From an uncultured Synechococcus sp. (GTDB taxonomy: Bacteria; Cyanobacteriota; Cyanobacteriia; PCC-6307; Cyanobiaceae), in assembly GCA_913050105.1 (NCBI GenBank), contig CAJWZN010000028.1:1-13066 (forward strand): DNA of 13,066 nucleotides, read 5' to 3'. How positions within the stretch are numbered: position 1 is the first letter of the stretch; every line of letters starts with the position of its first letter. The translations under genes were made by a program, and so were the position numbers. Below the pieces are notes generated by a model. That model had not been told where the DNA came from. It saw only the letters and a program-made list of their open reading frames with translations, and ran no database searches. Shown here one piece after another: positions 6,340 to 13,017 of this stretch.

Positions 6340-7866
6340 ATGACCAACCCTTTCAAGCAAGCCTTGAATAAAAGCGGCGTCATTGTGATCGGCGGTGGCA
6401 TCGCCGGACTCACCGCGGCAGCCCTGCTGTCCCGTGAAGGCTTGGACGTGACCTTGCTTGAGGCCCACCATCAGCCAGGGGGGTGCGCAGGAACCTTTCG
6501 CCGCGGTCCATGGACCTTTGATGTGGGAGCAACACAGGTCGCGGGCCTCGAACCGGGTGGAAGCCACGAACGGCTGCTGCGCCACTTCGGCTTGCCGTTG
6601 CCAAAAGCGGAAATTCTCGATCCTGGCTGCGTTGTGGATTTAGGCGACGGAACGGAACCGATCCCCTTGTGGCACGATCCCGAACGCTGGGCGGCGGAAC
6701 GGAAACGCCAGTTCCCAGGCAGTGATCGTTTCTGGCAACTTTGTGATGCGATTCACCGCAGCAACTGGGCCTTCGCAGGGAAGGATCCAATCGTCACTCC
6801 ACGCTCCCTCTGGGATCTGCGCCAACTGATCGGCGCCCTCCAACTTCCAACCCTGGCGTCGGGTCTGCTCACCGGGCTGTCCATGCTTGACCTGGTGCAG
6901 CTGTGCGGTTGTGCCGACGATTCCAGACTGAAGCGATTTCTCGATCTGCAGCTGAAGCTGTATTCACAGGAACCCGCCGATCGCACCGCGGCCCTCTACG
7001 GCGCAACCGTTCTGAACATGGCCCAGGCCCCTCTCGGCCTCTGGCACCTGCAGGGATCAATGCAGGTGCTGAGCGATCAACTGGTGGAGGTCATCGAAAG
7101 CACAGGTGGAAAAATCCTGCGACGTCACAGAGCTACGGCGATACGCCCCTCATCTCATGGCTGGGACGTCGAGGTGCAGACACGAAACGGACGACCCAAA
7201 ACGCTCGAGGCCGATGACGTGGTGAGCAGCCTTCCGCCTCAGTGCCTGCCGGATCTGATCGATGACCATCTGCTTCCAGCGCGTTACTGCCGCCGATTGA
7301 AATCCCTACCGGAGCCCAGCGGTGCACTGGTGCTTTATGGAGCTGTACAGCGACATGCCCTGCCCGATCACTGTCCAGGTCATCTGCAACGGGGAGCTGA
7401 TCATCCGGGCTCGCTGTTCGTATCGATCAGCCGCGAGGGGGATGGGCGTGCTCCTGCCGGGCAGGCCACTTTGATCGCCAGCCTGTTCACCCCGACAGCT
7501 GACTGGTGCAGCCTGGACGAGGAGACTTACCAGTGCCGCAAGCAGGAACGGCTAGAAGCCATGCAGGCAGCCCTCTCAGACTGGTTAAGCCTGCAACCCC
7601 AGGACTGGTTGCACGTGGAAATGGCCACACCGCGCGGATTTGCTGGATGGACCGGTCGCCCGCGCGGCATGGTCGGCGGCCTCGGACAACATCCGAGCCG
7701 TTTCGGTCCCTTTGGACTGGCTGGCCGCACACCGCTGCCGAGACTCTGGCTGTGCGGCGACAGCATCCACCCCGGTGAAGGGACAGCAGGTGTGACTCTG
7801 TCCGCCCTGAATGTCTGCCGTCAACTGCTGGCCAACCGCGGCACTGATCTGCAGCTACGAGGTTGA
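6340..7866 (+). CDS. crtD: Carotenoid C-3',4' desaturase CrtD-type FAD oxidoreductase
   Basis: This is a 508-residue FAD flavoprotein of the phytoene desaturase/CrtI superfamily. The N-terminal dinucleotide-binding loop is VIGGGIAGLTAAALL with GGGIAG at 18-23, followed by the LLEAHHQPGGCAGTF stretch and a FDVGATQ segment. The C-terminal FAD motif is LWLCGDSIHPGEGTAGVTLSA. Within the superfamily the length and the GGLGQHPSRFGPFG...TPLPRLWLCGDSIHPGEG region fit the cyanobacterial CrtD group, which introduces the 3',4' double bond in myxol-type carotenoids. The carotene isomerase CrtH reads differently at the C-terminus. The frame extends upstream to 6217 through the antisense of the kinase gene; the ATG at 6340 places the flavin loop at the normal distance. 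Convergent with tyrA, with 4 bases between the stops. The subfamily is less sure than the superfamily, because many picocyanobacteria are not known for myxol glycosides. Confidence 0.75.
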   Translation: MTNPFKQALNKSGVIVIGGGIAGLTAAALLSREGLDVTLLEAHHQPGGCAGTFRRGPWTFDVGATQVAGLEPGGSHERLLRHFGLPLPKAEILDPGCVVDLGDGTEPIPLWHDPERWAAERKRQFPGSDRFWQLCDAIHRSNWAFAGKDPIVTPRSLWDLRQLIGALQLPTLASGLLTGLSMLDLVQLCGCADDSRLKRFLDLQLKLYSQEPADRTAALYGATVLNMAQAPLGLWHLQGSMQVLSDQLVEVIESTGGKILRRHRATAIRPSSHGWDVEVQTRNGRPKTLEADDVVSSLPPQCLPDLIDDHLLPARYCRRLKSLPEPSGALVLYGAVQRHALPDHCPGHLQRGADHPGSLFVSISREGDGRAPAGQATLIASLFTPTADWCSLDEETYQCRKQERLEAMQAALSDWLSLQPQDWLHVEMATPRGFAGWTGRPRGMVGGLGQHPSRFGPFGLAGRTPLPRLWLCGDSIHPGEGTAGVTLSALNVCRQLLANRGTDLQLRG

Positions 7867-7870
7867 CCCT

Positions 7871-8746
7871 TCAGGGCGCATCAGAAGAGGAGGTTTGCTG
7901 ATAGTCAGGCCGCAGACTCTGAGTGCGCTGCAGTTCCCGATGCAGTTGCTGCCAGTTGTTGCGCAGCACTGCATCCTCCAACTGCTCCAAGCTCCAGCGA
8001 TAAGCGGCAAGAGCTTTGAGAACAGCGGCACTGTTGCTGGACGCCATGGCGACCCCCAGATCGGGATTCCCCCCACCAATTCGGGTCGAATCCGAAAATC
8101 CACTGGAAGCCAGAGACTGAGCCAGCTGACGAATCTCCGGGTCGCGTTCGTCACCAGCCGTTCGGAGCAGGGCTGCGCTCACCAGCACGGGCATATGTGA
8201 AATCAACGCCACGGCTTGATCATGCTGTTCAGCCGAAGCCGTATGCCACCGGCTCCCCAGACATTGGGCAAGAGACCGCACGACGTCCAGCGCCGCTGGG
8301 TCGGTTCCTGCCTCCGGCGTAGCGATCCAGGGGCGACCACGAAACAATCCAGCCTGACCGGCTTCAACTCCGGCTGATGCCGTGCCGGCCATTGGATGAC
8401 TGGCGACAAAACGGGGATGCAACGACCGCCAAACCTCCAGCACCGGTTGCTTCACCGAACCCACATCGGTGACAACCGCTGACCCTGGGATGGCCTCCAG
8501 CAGAGTGGATTCGGGTGCCAGAAGAGCCGGAATCGGCAGGGACAGAATCACAAGATCACAGGAGCTGAGGCAGGCCGGATCCGTACTGACAGCATCCACC
8601 AATCCCCTCTCCAGGGCCCGTTCAGCCGTGGCCGTGCGATGCACCAGCCCCTGGACTGACCAGCCCAAGGCACGGAGATCAAGACCCAGCGATCCTCCGA
8701 TCAGTCCGAGACCGACGATCCCGACCGAACCCTTGCTCTCACACAT
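7871..8746 (-). CDS. tyrA: Arogenate dehydrogenase (TyrA family)
   Basis: TyrA oxidatively decarboxylates arogenate (or prephenate) in tyrosine synthesis. From the ATG at 8746 the protein has 291 residues. A Rossmann loop GLGLIGGSLG is at 12-21, VHRT with R37 follows the second strand and could hold the 2'-phosphate of NADP+, TDVGSVK is at 93-99, and SHPMAG with H117 is at the catalytic histidine position. The C-terminal half with EQHDQAVALISHMPV and LASSGFSDSTRIGGGNP is strikingly like the Synechocystis arogenate dehydrogenase. By analogy I expect an NADP-dependent arogenate enzyme. The frame continues upstream to 8830, but that would antisense-overlap the helicase-like gene start; MCESKGSVGIVG puts the Rossmann strand at the N-terminus as in the family. 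There is no chorismate mutase or ACT domain. Divergent spacer of 83 bases to the next gene. Confidence 0.93.
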   Translation of the reverse strand: MCESKGSVGIVGLGLIGGSLGLDLRALGWSVQGLVHRTATAERALERGLVDAVSTDPACLSSCDLVILSLPIPALLAPESTLLEAIPGSAVVTDVGSVKQPVLEVWRSLHPRFVASHPMAGTASAGVEAGQAGLFRGRPWIATPEAGTDPAALDVVRSLAQCLGSRWHTASAEQHDQAVALISHMPVLVSAALLRTAGDERDPEIRQLAQSLASSGFSDSTRIGGGNPDLGVAMASSNSAAVLKALAAYRWSLEQLEDAVLRNNWQQLHRELQRTQSLRPDYQQTSSSDAP

Positions 8747-8808
8747 CCCGCAGTTCGGAGTTATTACCCATGTTGGTCGATGGATTGCGACGAACGTCCC
8801 GGCGACAC

Positions 8809-8824
8809 AACCCTGTTTAGGGTT
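8809..8824. repeat. Short perfect inverted repeat before the helicase-like gene
   Basis: AACCCT and AGGGTT flank a GTTT loop, giving a perfect 6-base stem ending five bases before the ATG at 8830. It could be a small hairpin over the ribosome binding region (AGGG is in the 3' arm) or an operator in the divergent spacer with tyrA. It is short enough to have arisen by chance. Confidence 0.35.
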
Positions 8825-8829
8825 CTCCA

Positions 8830-10275
8830 ATGCTTGAAGCCCAGGCCCACAGCCACCTCAAGACACTGCTCCGGCACGACGACTCGAACTGGCCTCACCA
8901 CCTCACCCTCAGCCGACTGGTGGGCAGAAGTCTTCGACGAGGAGACAGAACACTGCTGCGACTCCCACCCAGTCCGGGGGAGCGCTGGTGGCTCGGGCTT
9001 CTGATGCCGCTTTGCCTGCAACCAAGTTCAGCGGTTCTCGTGTTGACGGAACGCCAGAAGCGAAGGCTGCTTCAGGTGGAACTGCCAAGGCTGAAGAGCC
9101 AGGGCTATCGACTGGCTTGCTGGAGCGGTCCCAGCCCTCCGGCCTCAGGACAACTTTGGCTTCTGGACCACAAGGACCTGATCCGTGCGTACCGCAATCA
9201 GCAGCTGAAACAACGGCCGTTGCTGATTCCAGACATCGACCAGTTGAGCTCCCGCCTGCGCCTGCATATGGCGATCAGGATTGATGCGAGCCACTGGGAG
9301 GAGCTCCGCCAGGCTCTTCCACAAGCCGATCAAGTCCTGTTGGACCTGTATGAACGGATGACGCGTCAGCTGTTTCAGGACGCCACCCGGCCCGATGCAA
9401 GGGTCCGCCTGGATGGAAGTGCTGTTCAAAAGCTTCGTGATCTTCTGGGAGTGATGGGCTCCCTTCCATCACCCTGGGCGGATTTCCTGGCCACAAGCAT
9501 CAATCAATGGGCCAGTTGGGCCGAGTTGGATCACCAGCTTCTGCAATGGAGCTGGTGCCTGGAACCGTTAGAGCCGCTGGAACTGCTGCCGGGGCTGCTT
9601 CGAGAAAACCCCACCTTGATGCTCAGCCAAACCGGTGAGACATCACGACTGGACAAGGAATTATTGGATGCCGAGTCAGCACCGGACGTCACAGCATCCC
9701 TGCGCGAGGCAGAACTGGAAGAGCCTCTTCCCCTCTTCGCTCCGCGCCGTCAGCCCCTGCCTAACACAGAGATTTACGCCCAGCATTTGTTGGAACAGTG
9801 TCGGAGGTTGGTTCTTGGACGGACAGGTCTCACGATCGTTCTTCTGGATGATCCGGCCCTGCGGCGAACACTCACGGCCGGGCTGGCCGCTGAATTCGGG
9901 ATGCGGGTGCAGGAGCAGAGCACCACACCAGAAGCCAATGGAGTCATCAGCTCCAGCTGGAGCTGGTGGCTGCAGCATCAGGAACACTTGCCGGAACCTG
10001 ACCAGTTGATCGTGGGGCTGCTTCCTATCGCGAGCCTGAGCGATCCGTTGACTGCGGCTCGGGTGGAACGCCTCAAACGACTTGGCAACGACTGGTTTCG
10101 CTCATTGCTTCTGCCGGAAGCCTTGCGCTTGATTCCAGCCGCGCTCGCGCCCCTCAGACGCTCAGGCGGACGCCTGGCCGTTCTCGATGGCCGGCTGCGA
10201 GGTCGCAGCTGGGGGGACCAGGTCCTGCAACGACTCGAGCCATGGCAGCCCCTGCAACGCCTTTTACCCGACTGA
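8830..10275 (+). CDS. Degenerate DinG/XPD-like helicase homologue lacking ATPase motifs
   Basis: The 481-residue protein has the outline of a DinG-type superfamily 2 helicase but not its catalytic residues. Residues 40-61 (RTLLRLPPSPGERWWLGLLMPL) sit where Walker A should be and have no GK(S/T). VLVLTERQKRRLLQVELPRL follows like motif Ia. The position expected for the DEAH box reads LLIPDIDQLS (131-140). Near the end, RLIPAALAPLRRSGG (433-447) then RLAVLDGRLRGRSWG (448-462) resembles DinG motif VI and its following LDxR strand, but the Q and GR arginine-finger context is altered. No Fe-S cysteine cluster is visible. So it is probably not an active helicase; a DNA-binding or structural role is possible but unproven. 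The ATG at 8830 follows an AGGG (8819-8822) by seven bases. The reading frame is long, intact and in line with its neighbours, so it is not an obvious pseudogene. Confidence 0.6.
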   Translation: MLEAQAHSHLKTLLRHDDSNWPHHLTLSRLVGRSLRRGDRTLLRLPPSPGERWWLGLLMPLCLQPSSAVLVLTERQKRRLLQVELPRLKSQGYRLACWSGPSPPASGQLWLLDHKDLIRAYRNQQLKQRPLLIPDIDQLSSRLRLHMAIRIDASHWEELRQALPQADQVLLDLYERMTRQLFQDATRPDARVRLDGSAVQKLRDLLGVMGSLPSPWADFLATSINQWASWAELDHQLLQWSWCLEPLEPLELLPGLLRENPTLMLSQTGETSRLDKELLDAESAPDVTASLREAELEEPLPLFAPRRQPLPNTEIYAQHLLEQCRRLVLGRTGLTIVLLDDPALRRTLTAGLAAEFGMRVQEQSTTPEANGVISSSWSWWLQHQEHLPEPDQLIVGLLPIASLSDPLTAARVERLKRLGNDWFRSLLLPEALRLIPAALAPLRRSGGRLAVLDGRLRGRSWGDQVLQRLEPWQPLQRLLPD

Positions 10276-10294
10276 GAAAGCGAAGCACTGCAAG

Positions 10295-10305
10295 CTGTTT
10301 AGGGT
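10295..10305 (+). promoter_or_regulatory. Possible promoter element upstream of the DUF2839-like gene
   Basis: CTGTTTAGGGT contains TAGGGT, a weak -10 (TAnnnT), 13 bases before the ATG at 10318. The same 11-base string occurs at 8813-8823, just before the helicase-like gene. No convincing -35 is visible. This is tentative. Confidence 0.3.
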
Positions 10306-10326
10306 GATCTTGAAACGATGCACCAG

Positions 10327-10575
10327 ATGGGAGAAGCCCGACGACGCGCTGCCCAGGGCCTACCCCCCCGCCAGCCCAAAACGGATCCGAAACCCGTGGA
10401 TGACTCGCCCAGAATTGTGTCCTGGATTCCGCTAACGAAGAACCAGACCCAAAGGTTCGTGACGTTGACCACCAATGGGGCCTGGGTTGGCATCGGCGCA
10501 ATGGTCCTGTTGTGGGTCACGGTGCGCTTCATCGGTCCAACAGCCGGCTGGTGGACTCTGGCGGACACTCCCTGA
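10327..10575 (+). CDS. DUF2839-like small single-helix membrane protein
   Basis: This is a small protein of 82 residues from the ATG at 10327, or 85 from the ATG at 10318. The later start is favoured because MGEARRR is the family-like N-terminus as I remember it. A basic, proline-rich N-terminal part precedes a VSWIPLTKNQTQRF segment. One strongly hydrophobic helix follows (GAWVGIGAMVLLWVTVRFIG) and then a short GWW-containing tail. It resembles the cyanobacterial DUF2839 family, recalled from memory and not searched. The N-terminus is probably cytoplasmic because it is basic. It starts about 50 bases after the helicase-like gene on the same strand. A CTGTTTAGGGT string upstream (10295-10305) could contain a promoter -10. 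The function is unknown. Confidence 0.75.
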   Translation: MGEARRRAAQGLPPRQPKTDPKPVDDSPRIVSWIPLTKNQTQRFVTLTTNGAWVGIGAMVLLWVTVRFIGPTAGWWTLADTP

Positions 10576-10664
10576 CACCAGTTGATTCGCGATCCCTAAC
10601 AACGAATGAGAAGCAACGAAATCAAAAGAAAAGCTTTAAATTAGGCCTCATTCTGGACTCAGGC
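10576..10664 (+). promoter_or_regulatory. A-rich leader with possible promoter for the DUF1815 gene
   Basis: This 89-base spacer is markedly richer in A than its surroundings, especially at 10600-10645. It contains TTTAAATT at 10635-10642, which could act as a -10 element about 25 bases before the DUF1815 ATG. No -35 box, hairpin or terminator for the upstream gene is evident. Confidence 0.3.
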
Positions 10665-11027
10665 ATGTTTTCCCGTCTCGCCGAGCATTACAAGTCCGTG
10701 GTGCACGACCTGGTTATAAGTCTCCAGGCTCTGGCAGAAGGGTTGAAGGGAGCGGGAGTCACGGCGAGTTGTTATAGCTGCGGCGACGGCAGTGAGGCTC
10801 ACGGAGCCTCATTTGTTGCTGACATGGGAGACGGACACATCGTGCGCTTTCTCGTCTCTGATTTCGGAATCAGCTGGGTTGAATCCCGCAACGGTCGCGA
10901 GCTCGTGAAGCTCGAGGGTGCCGAAGCAATCCAGGAGCTCCAACGGATGGCCCAGATGATTCAAAGTCCAAATCATCTCCGCACGGCGACAGGACAGCTC
11001 AACCAGATTCCTGTCGCCACGGCCTGA
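10665..11027 (+). CDS. DUF1815 family protein
   Basis: The 120-residue protein starts MFSRLAEHYKSVVHDLVISL and contains ASCYSCGDG, HIVRFLVSDFGISWVESRNGRELVKLEGAEA and a glutamine-rich C-terminal helix. This matches the cyanobacterial DUF1815 family of soluble alpha/beta proteins with no assigned function. The frame is open from 10512 within the upstream gene, but the ATG at 10665 begins the conserved sequence. There is no signal peptide or membrane segment. The two cysteines of CYSC form a C-x-x-C. The 89-base region before it is unusually A-rich for this window and probably holds its own promoter. Its stop is a single base from the stop of the convergent recA. Confidence 0.85.
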   Translation: MFSRLAEHYKSVVHDLVISLQALAEGLKGAGVTASCYSCGDGSEAHGASFVADMGDGHIVRFLVSDFGISWVESRNGRELVKLEGAEAIQELQRMAQMIQSPNHLRTATGQLNQIPVATA

Positions 11028-11028
11028 C

Positions 11029-12171
11029 TCAGGCTGCTTCACCTCCTTTGCCAACAGCCGAGGAAGCCTGGGCGGAAGGTGCTTGGGCGGCAGCTCGCGC
11101 TGCTGCTGCCAAAGGGCGCATTGAATTGGCCTTCACTTCGGACCCTTCGGTGAGCTTCTGTCGCACCAGCTCCTCGATCTTGACTGCAATCTCAGGGTTT
11201 TCTTCCATCCAGATGATCGTGTTGTCACGCCCCTGGCCGATGTTGTCACCCTCGTAGCTGTACCAGGCCCCTTTGCGAATCACGACCCCGGTCTCCTCCG
11301 CCAGGTCGAGCAGACAACCCACGGTGCTGATGCCACGACCGAACAAGATGTCGAACTCAGCGATCCGGAACGGTGGAGCCACCTTGTTCTTGGCCACTTT
11401 GACCTTCGCGCGGATCCCGAATTCCTCAGTGCCTTTTTTCAGGGTCTGAATGCGGCGGATGTCCAGCCGCACAGAGGCATAGAACTTGAGAGCGTTTCCA
11501 CCGGTAGTTGTTTCCGGGTTGCCGTAGGTCACGCCGATTTTCAGACGCAGCTGGTTGAGGAAAATCACCGTGCATCCGGACTTGCCGATGTTGCCCGTGA
11601 TCTTGCGCATGGCCTGACTCATCAGGCGGGCCTGACTGCCGACCGCCAGATCACCCATTTCCCCCTCGATCTCGGCACGGGGCGTCAACGCGGCCACGGA
11701 GTCAATCACCACGATGTCGACCGCACCGGACCGCACCAGCTGATCCACGATTTCCAGGGCCATCTCACCGGTGTCCGGCTGTGACACCAGCAGATTCTCC
11801 ACATCCACCCCGAGCGATGCGGCATACACCGGGTCTAGGGCGTGCTCAGCATCCACGAAAGCCGCTACGCCACCTCGCTTCTGCACCTCGGAGATGGCAT
11901 GAAGGGTGAGGGTGGTTTTACCCGAGCTCTCAGGTCCGTAAATCTCCACAACGCGACCCTTTGGATAACCACCACCCAAGGCGAGATCCAGGGTCAGCGC
12001 TCCGGTGGAGATCGTCTCAACCCTCATGCGGGACGCATCGCCCAGGCGCATGATCGAACCTTTGCCAAAGTTGCGCTCGATCTGACCAAGCACCAGATTC
12101 AGCGCTTTATCCCGCTCACCGGAGGAACGGGGATCGGAACCGGTGGGGGCAGATTTCATCTCAACAGGCAT
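11029..12171 (-). CDS. recA: Recombinase RecA
   Basis: RecA forms filaments on single-stranded DNA, drives strand exchange and triggers LexA self-cleavage. The 380-residue product has the full set of signatures: Walker A GPESSGKT at 79-86, FVDAEHALDP, Walker B region IVVIDSVAALTPRAEIEGE, the L1/L2 loop regions with GNPETTTGGNALKFYASVR, and the FNKV-equivalent KVAKNKVAPPF. The C-terminus is Ala/Ser/Gln-rich and lacks the long acidic tail of Escherichia coli RecA. The ATG at 12171 was chosen; an ATG at 12159 (MKSAPTGSD) is possible and would shorten the variable N-terminus. A GTAC-N4-GTAC palindrome 66 bases upstream fits a cyanobacterial LexA operator, so SOS-type control is likely. It lies 86 bases downstream of a same-strand HAD gene and ends 1 base from the convergent DUF1815 gene. 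Confidence 0.98.
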   Translation of the reverse strand: MPVEMKSAPTGSDPRSSGERDKALNLVLGQIERNFGKGSIMRLGDASRMRVETISTGALTLDLALGGGYPKGRVVEIYGPESSGKTTLTLHAISEVQKRGGVAAFVDAEHALDPVYAASLGVDVENLLVSQPDTGEMALEIVDQLVRSGAVDIVVIDSVAALTPRAEIEGEMGDLAVGSQARLMSQAMRKITGNIGKSGCTVIFLNQLRLKIGVTYGNPETTTGGNALKFYASVRLDIRRIQTLKKGTEEFGIRAKVKVAKNKVAPPFRIAEFDILFGRGISTVGCLLDLAEETGVVIRKGAWYSYEGDNIGQGRDNTIIWMEENPEIAVKIEELVRQKLTEGSEVKANSMRPLAAAARAAAQAPSAQASSAVGKGGEAA

Positions 12172-12236
12172 GGAAACACTCTGAAGCTAAGGAACGAGAG
12201 ATCCAATGCCACGAAGGCGGCCGATCGTCCCATGTA

Positions 12237-12248
12237 GTACAGACGTAC
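12237..12248 (-). promoter_or_regulatory. Candidate LexA (SOS) box upstream of recA
   Basis: On the - strand the site reads GTACGTCTGTAC, a GTAC-N4-GTAC direct and palindromic pair. The cyanobacterial LexA consensus is RGTACNNNDGTWCB. With one flanking base on each side, the site matches every position except the leading R (C here). It lies between the HAD stop and recA, 66 bases before the recA ATG. A -10-like TACTAC/TACATG sequence begins at the right arm and runs just downstream of it, so a bound repressor would block the promoter. LexA binding itself is inferred. Confidence 0.7.
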
Positions 12249-12257
12249 GCTAACGGA

Positions 12258-13007
12258 TCAGGACCATTGCGCCAGGGGCTTGGCCAGTCGATCCAGGTCG
12301 ATGAGCTGAATGCCAGGCGGCAGCTGCTGTCGGTCTGCAGGCTTGAGATATCCCCAGTCCACCAGATAGCAGGGGAGCTCCTGAAGCCCCTCCGTGGAGA
12401 GCACTGCCTCCAGGGTGGAGCGGCGATCCTCCACAAATCCGCGCAGGGGACGTTCCTGCCCAAGCCGCAGCAGCACCTCCGGCTTGGGACCAGCCTCACG
12501 GCCATCAAGCCTTGCAGGCCGCAGCTCGAAAGCGTTGAGCAACTCTGCCGTGAAAACCTCAGTCTTGGTGGTCAGCACAGCCCAGTCGAAGCCCTCCTCA
12601 TCCAACGATCGAAGACGTCGTGCCAAGCCTGGGAAGGGTCGGTGCAGCTGCAGCCAGGCGCCGCGATCCTGTTGCACGGCCTGCAGCCGGGCTCGATCAA
12701 GCGCTCCCTGGAGCAGGTCAACCGCCCAGCCCCTCCTCAAGAGAGCCGCATGCTGCTGCACTTCATAGCCCTCAACCCAGGAGGCCTCATCAAGACCCGG
12801 CAATTCCGCGGCAAGGAGCACCATTTCCCAGCCGTGATGAATCCAGGGCCTCAGGCGCCGAAACAGCTCAGGGACTTGCTCCGGGGACAGTTCGTGGGGC
12901 TCGGCGGCAAGCGACTTGGCGGCATGCCAGGAGCTCCACCAATACTCGGCCATACCATCGACGATGACCCCGTCGAAATCAAAAACGAGGAGTGGGCGCT
13001 CCTGCAT
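12258..13007 (-). CDS. HAD superfamily hydrolase
   Basis: The 249-residue protein is a haloacid-dehalogenase-type phosphatase. Motif I is DFDGVIVDG with D10 and D12, motif II is LTTK (145-148), the motif III lysine is K175 in AGPKPEVL, and motif IV is FVEDRRS with E193 and D194. A helical cap of about 110 residues sits between motifs I and II, the C1-cap arrangement of phosphoglycolate phosphatase-like enzymes. The substrate cannot be told from sequence. The ATG at 13007 is only 10 bases after the 3' end of the tRNA-Gln, and a T7 run lies in between, so the gene may be transcribed with the tRNA. Downstream, 86 bases separate it from recA. There is no signal peptide, so it is cytoplasmic. Confidence 0.88.
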   Translation of the reverse strand: MQERPLLVFDFDGVIVDGMAEYWWSSWHAAKSLAAEPHELSPEQVPELFRRLRPWIHHGWEMVLLAAELPGLDEASWVEGYEVQQHAALLRRGWAVDLLQGALDRARLQAVQQDRGAWLQLHRPFPGLARRLRSLDEEGFDWAVLTTKTEVFTAELLNAFELRPARLDGREAGPKPEVLLRLGQERPLRGFVEDRRSTLEAVLSTEGLQELPCYLVDWGYLKPADRQQLPPGIQLIDLDRLAKPLAQWS

Positions 13008-13017
13008 ATCAAAAAAA

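Noticed and set aside
6340..7866. Assignment of the FAD oxidoreductase as carotene isomerase CrtH
   Set aside because: The C-terminal flavin motif (LWLCGDSIHPGEGTAGVTLSA) and length fit CrtD better than the CrtH pattern.
13011..13017. T7 run after tRNA-Gln as a standard intrinsic terminator
   Set aside because: There is no separate GC hairpin before it other than the tRNA itself, and the HAD start codon follows within four bases. I left it as an open question rather than a terminator call.
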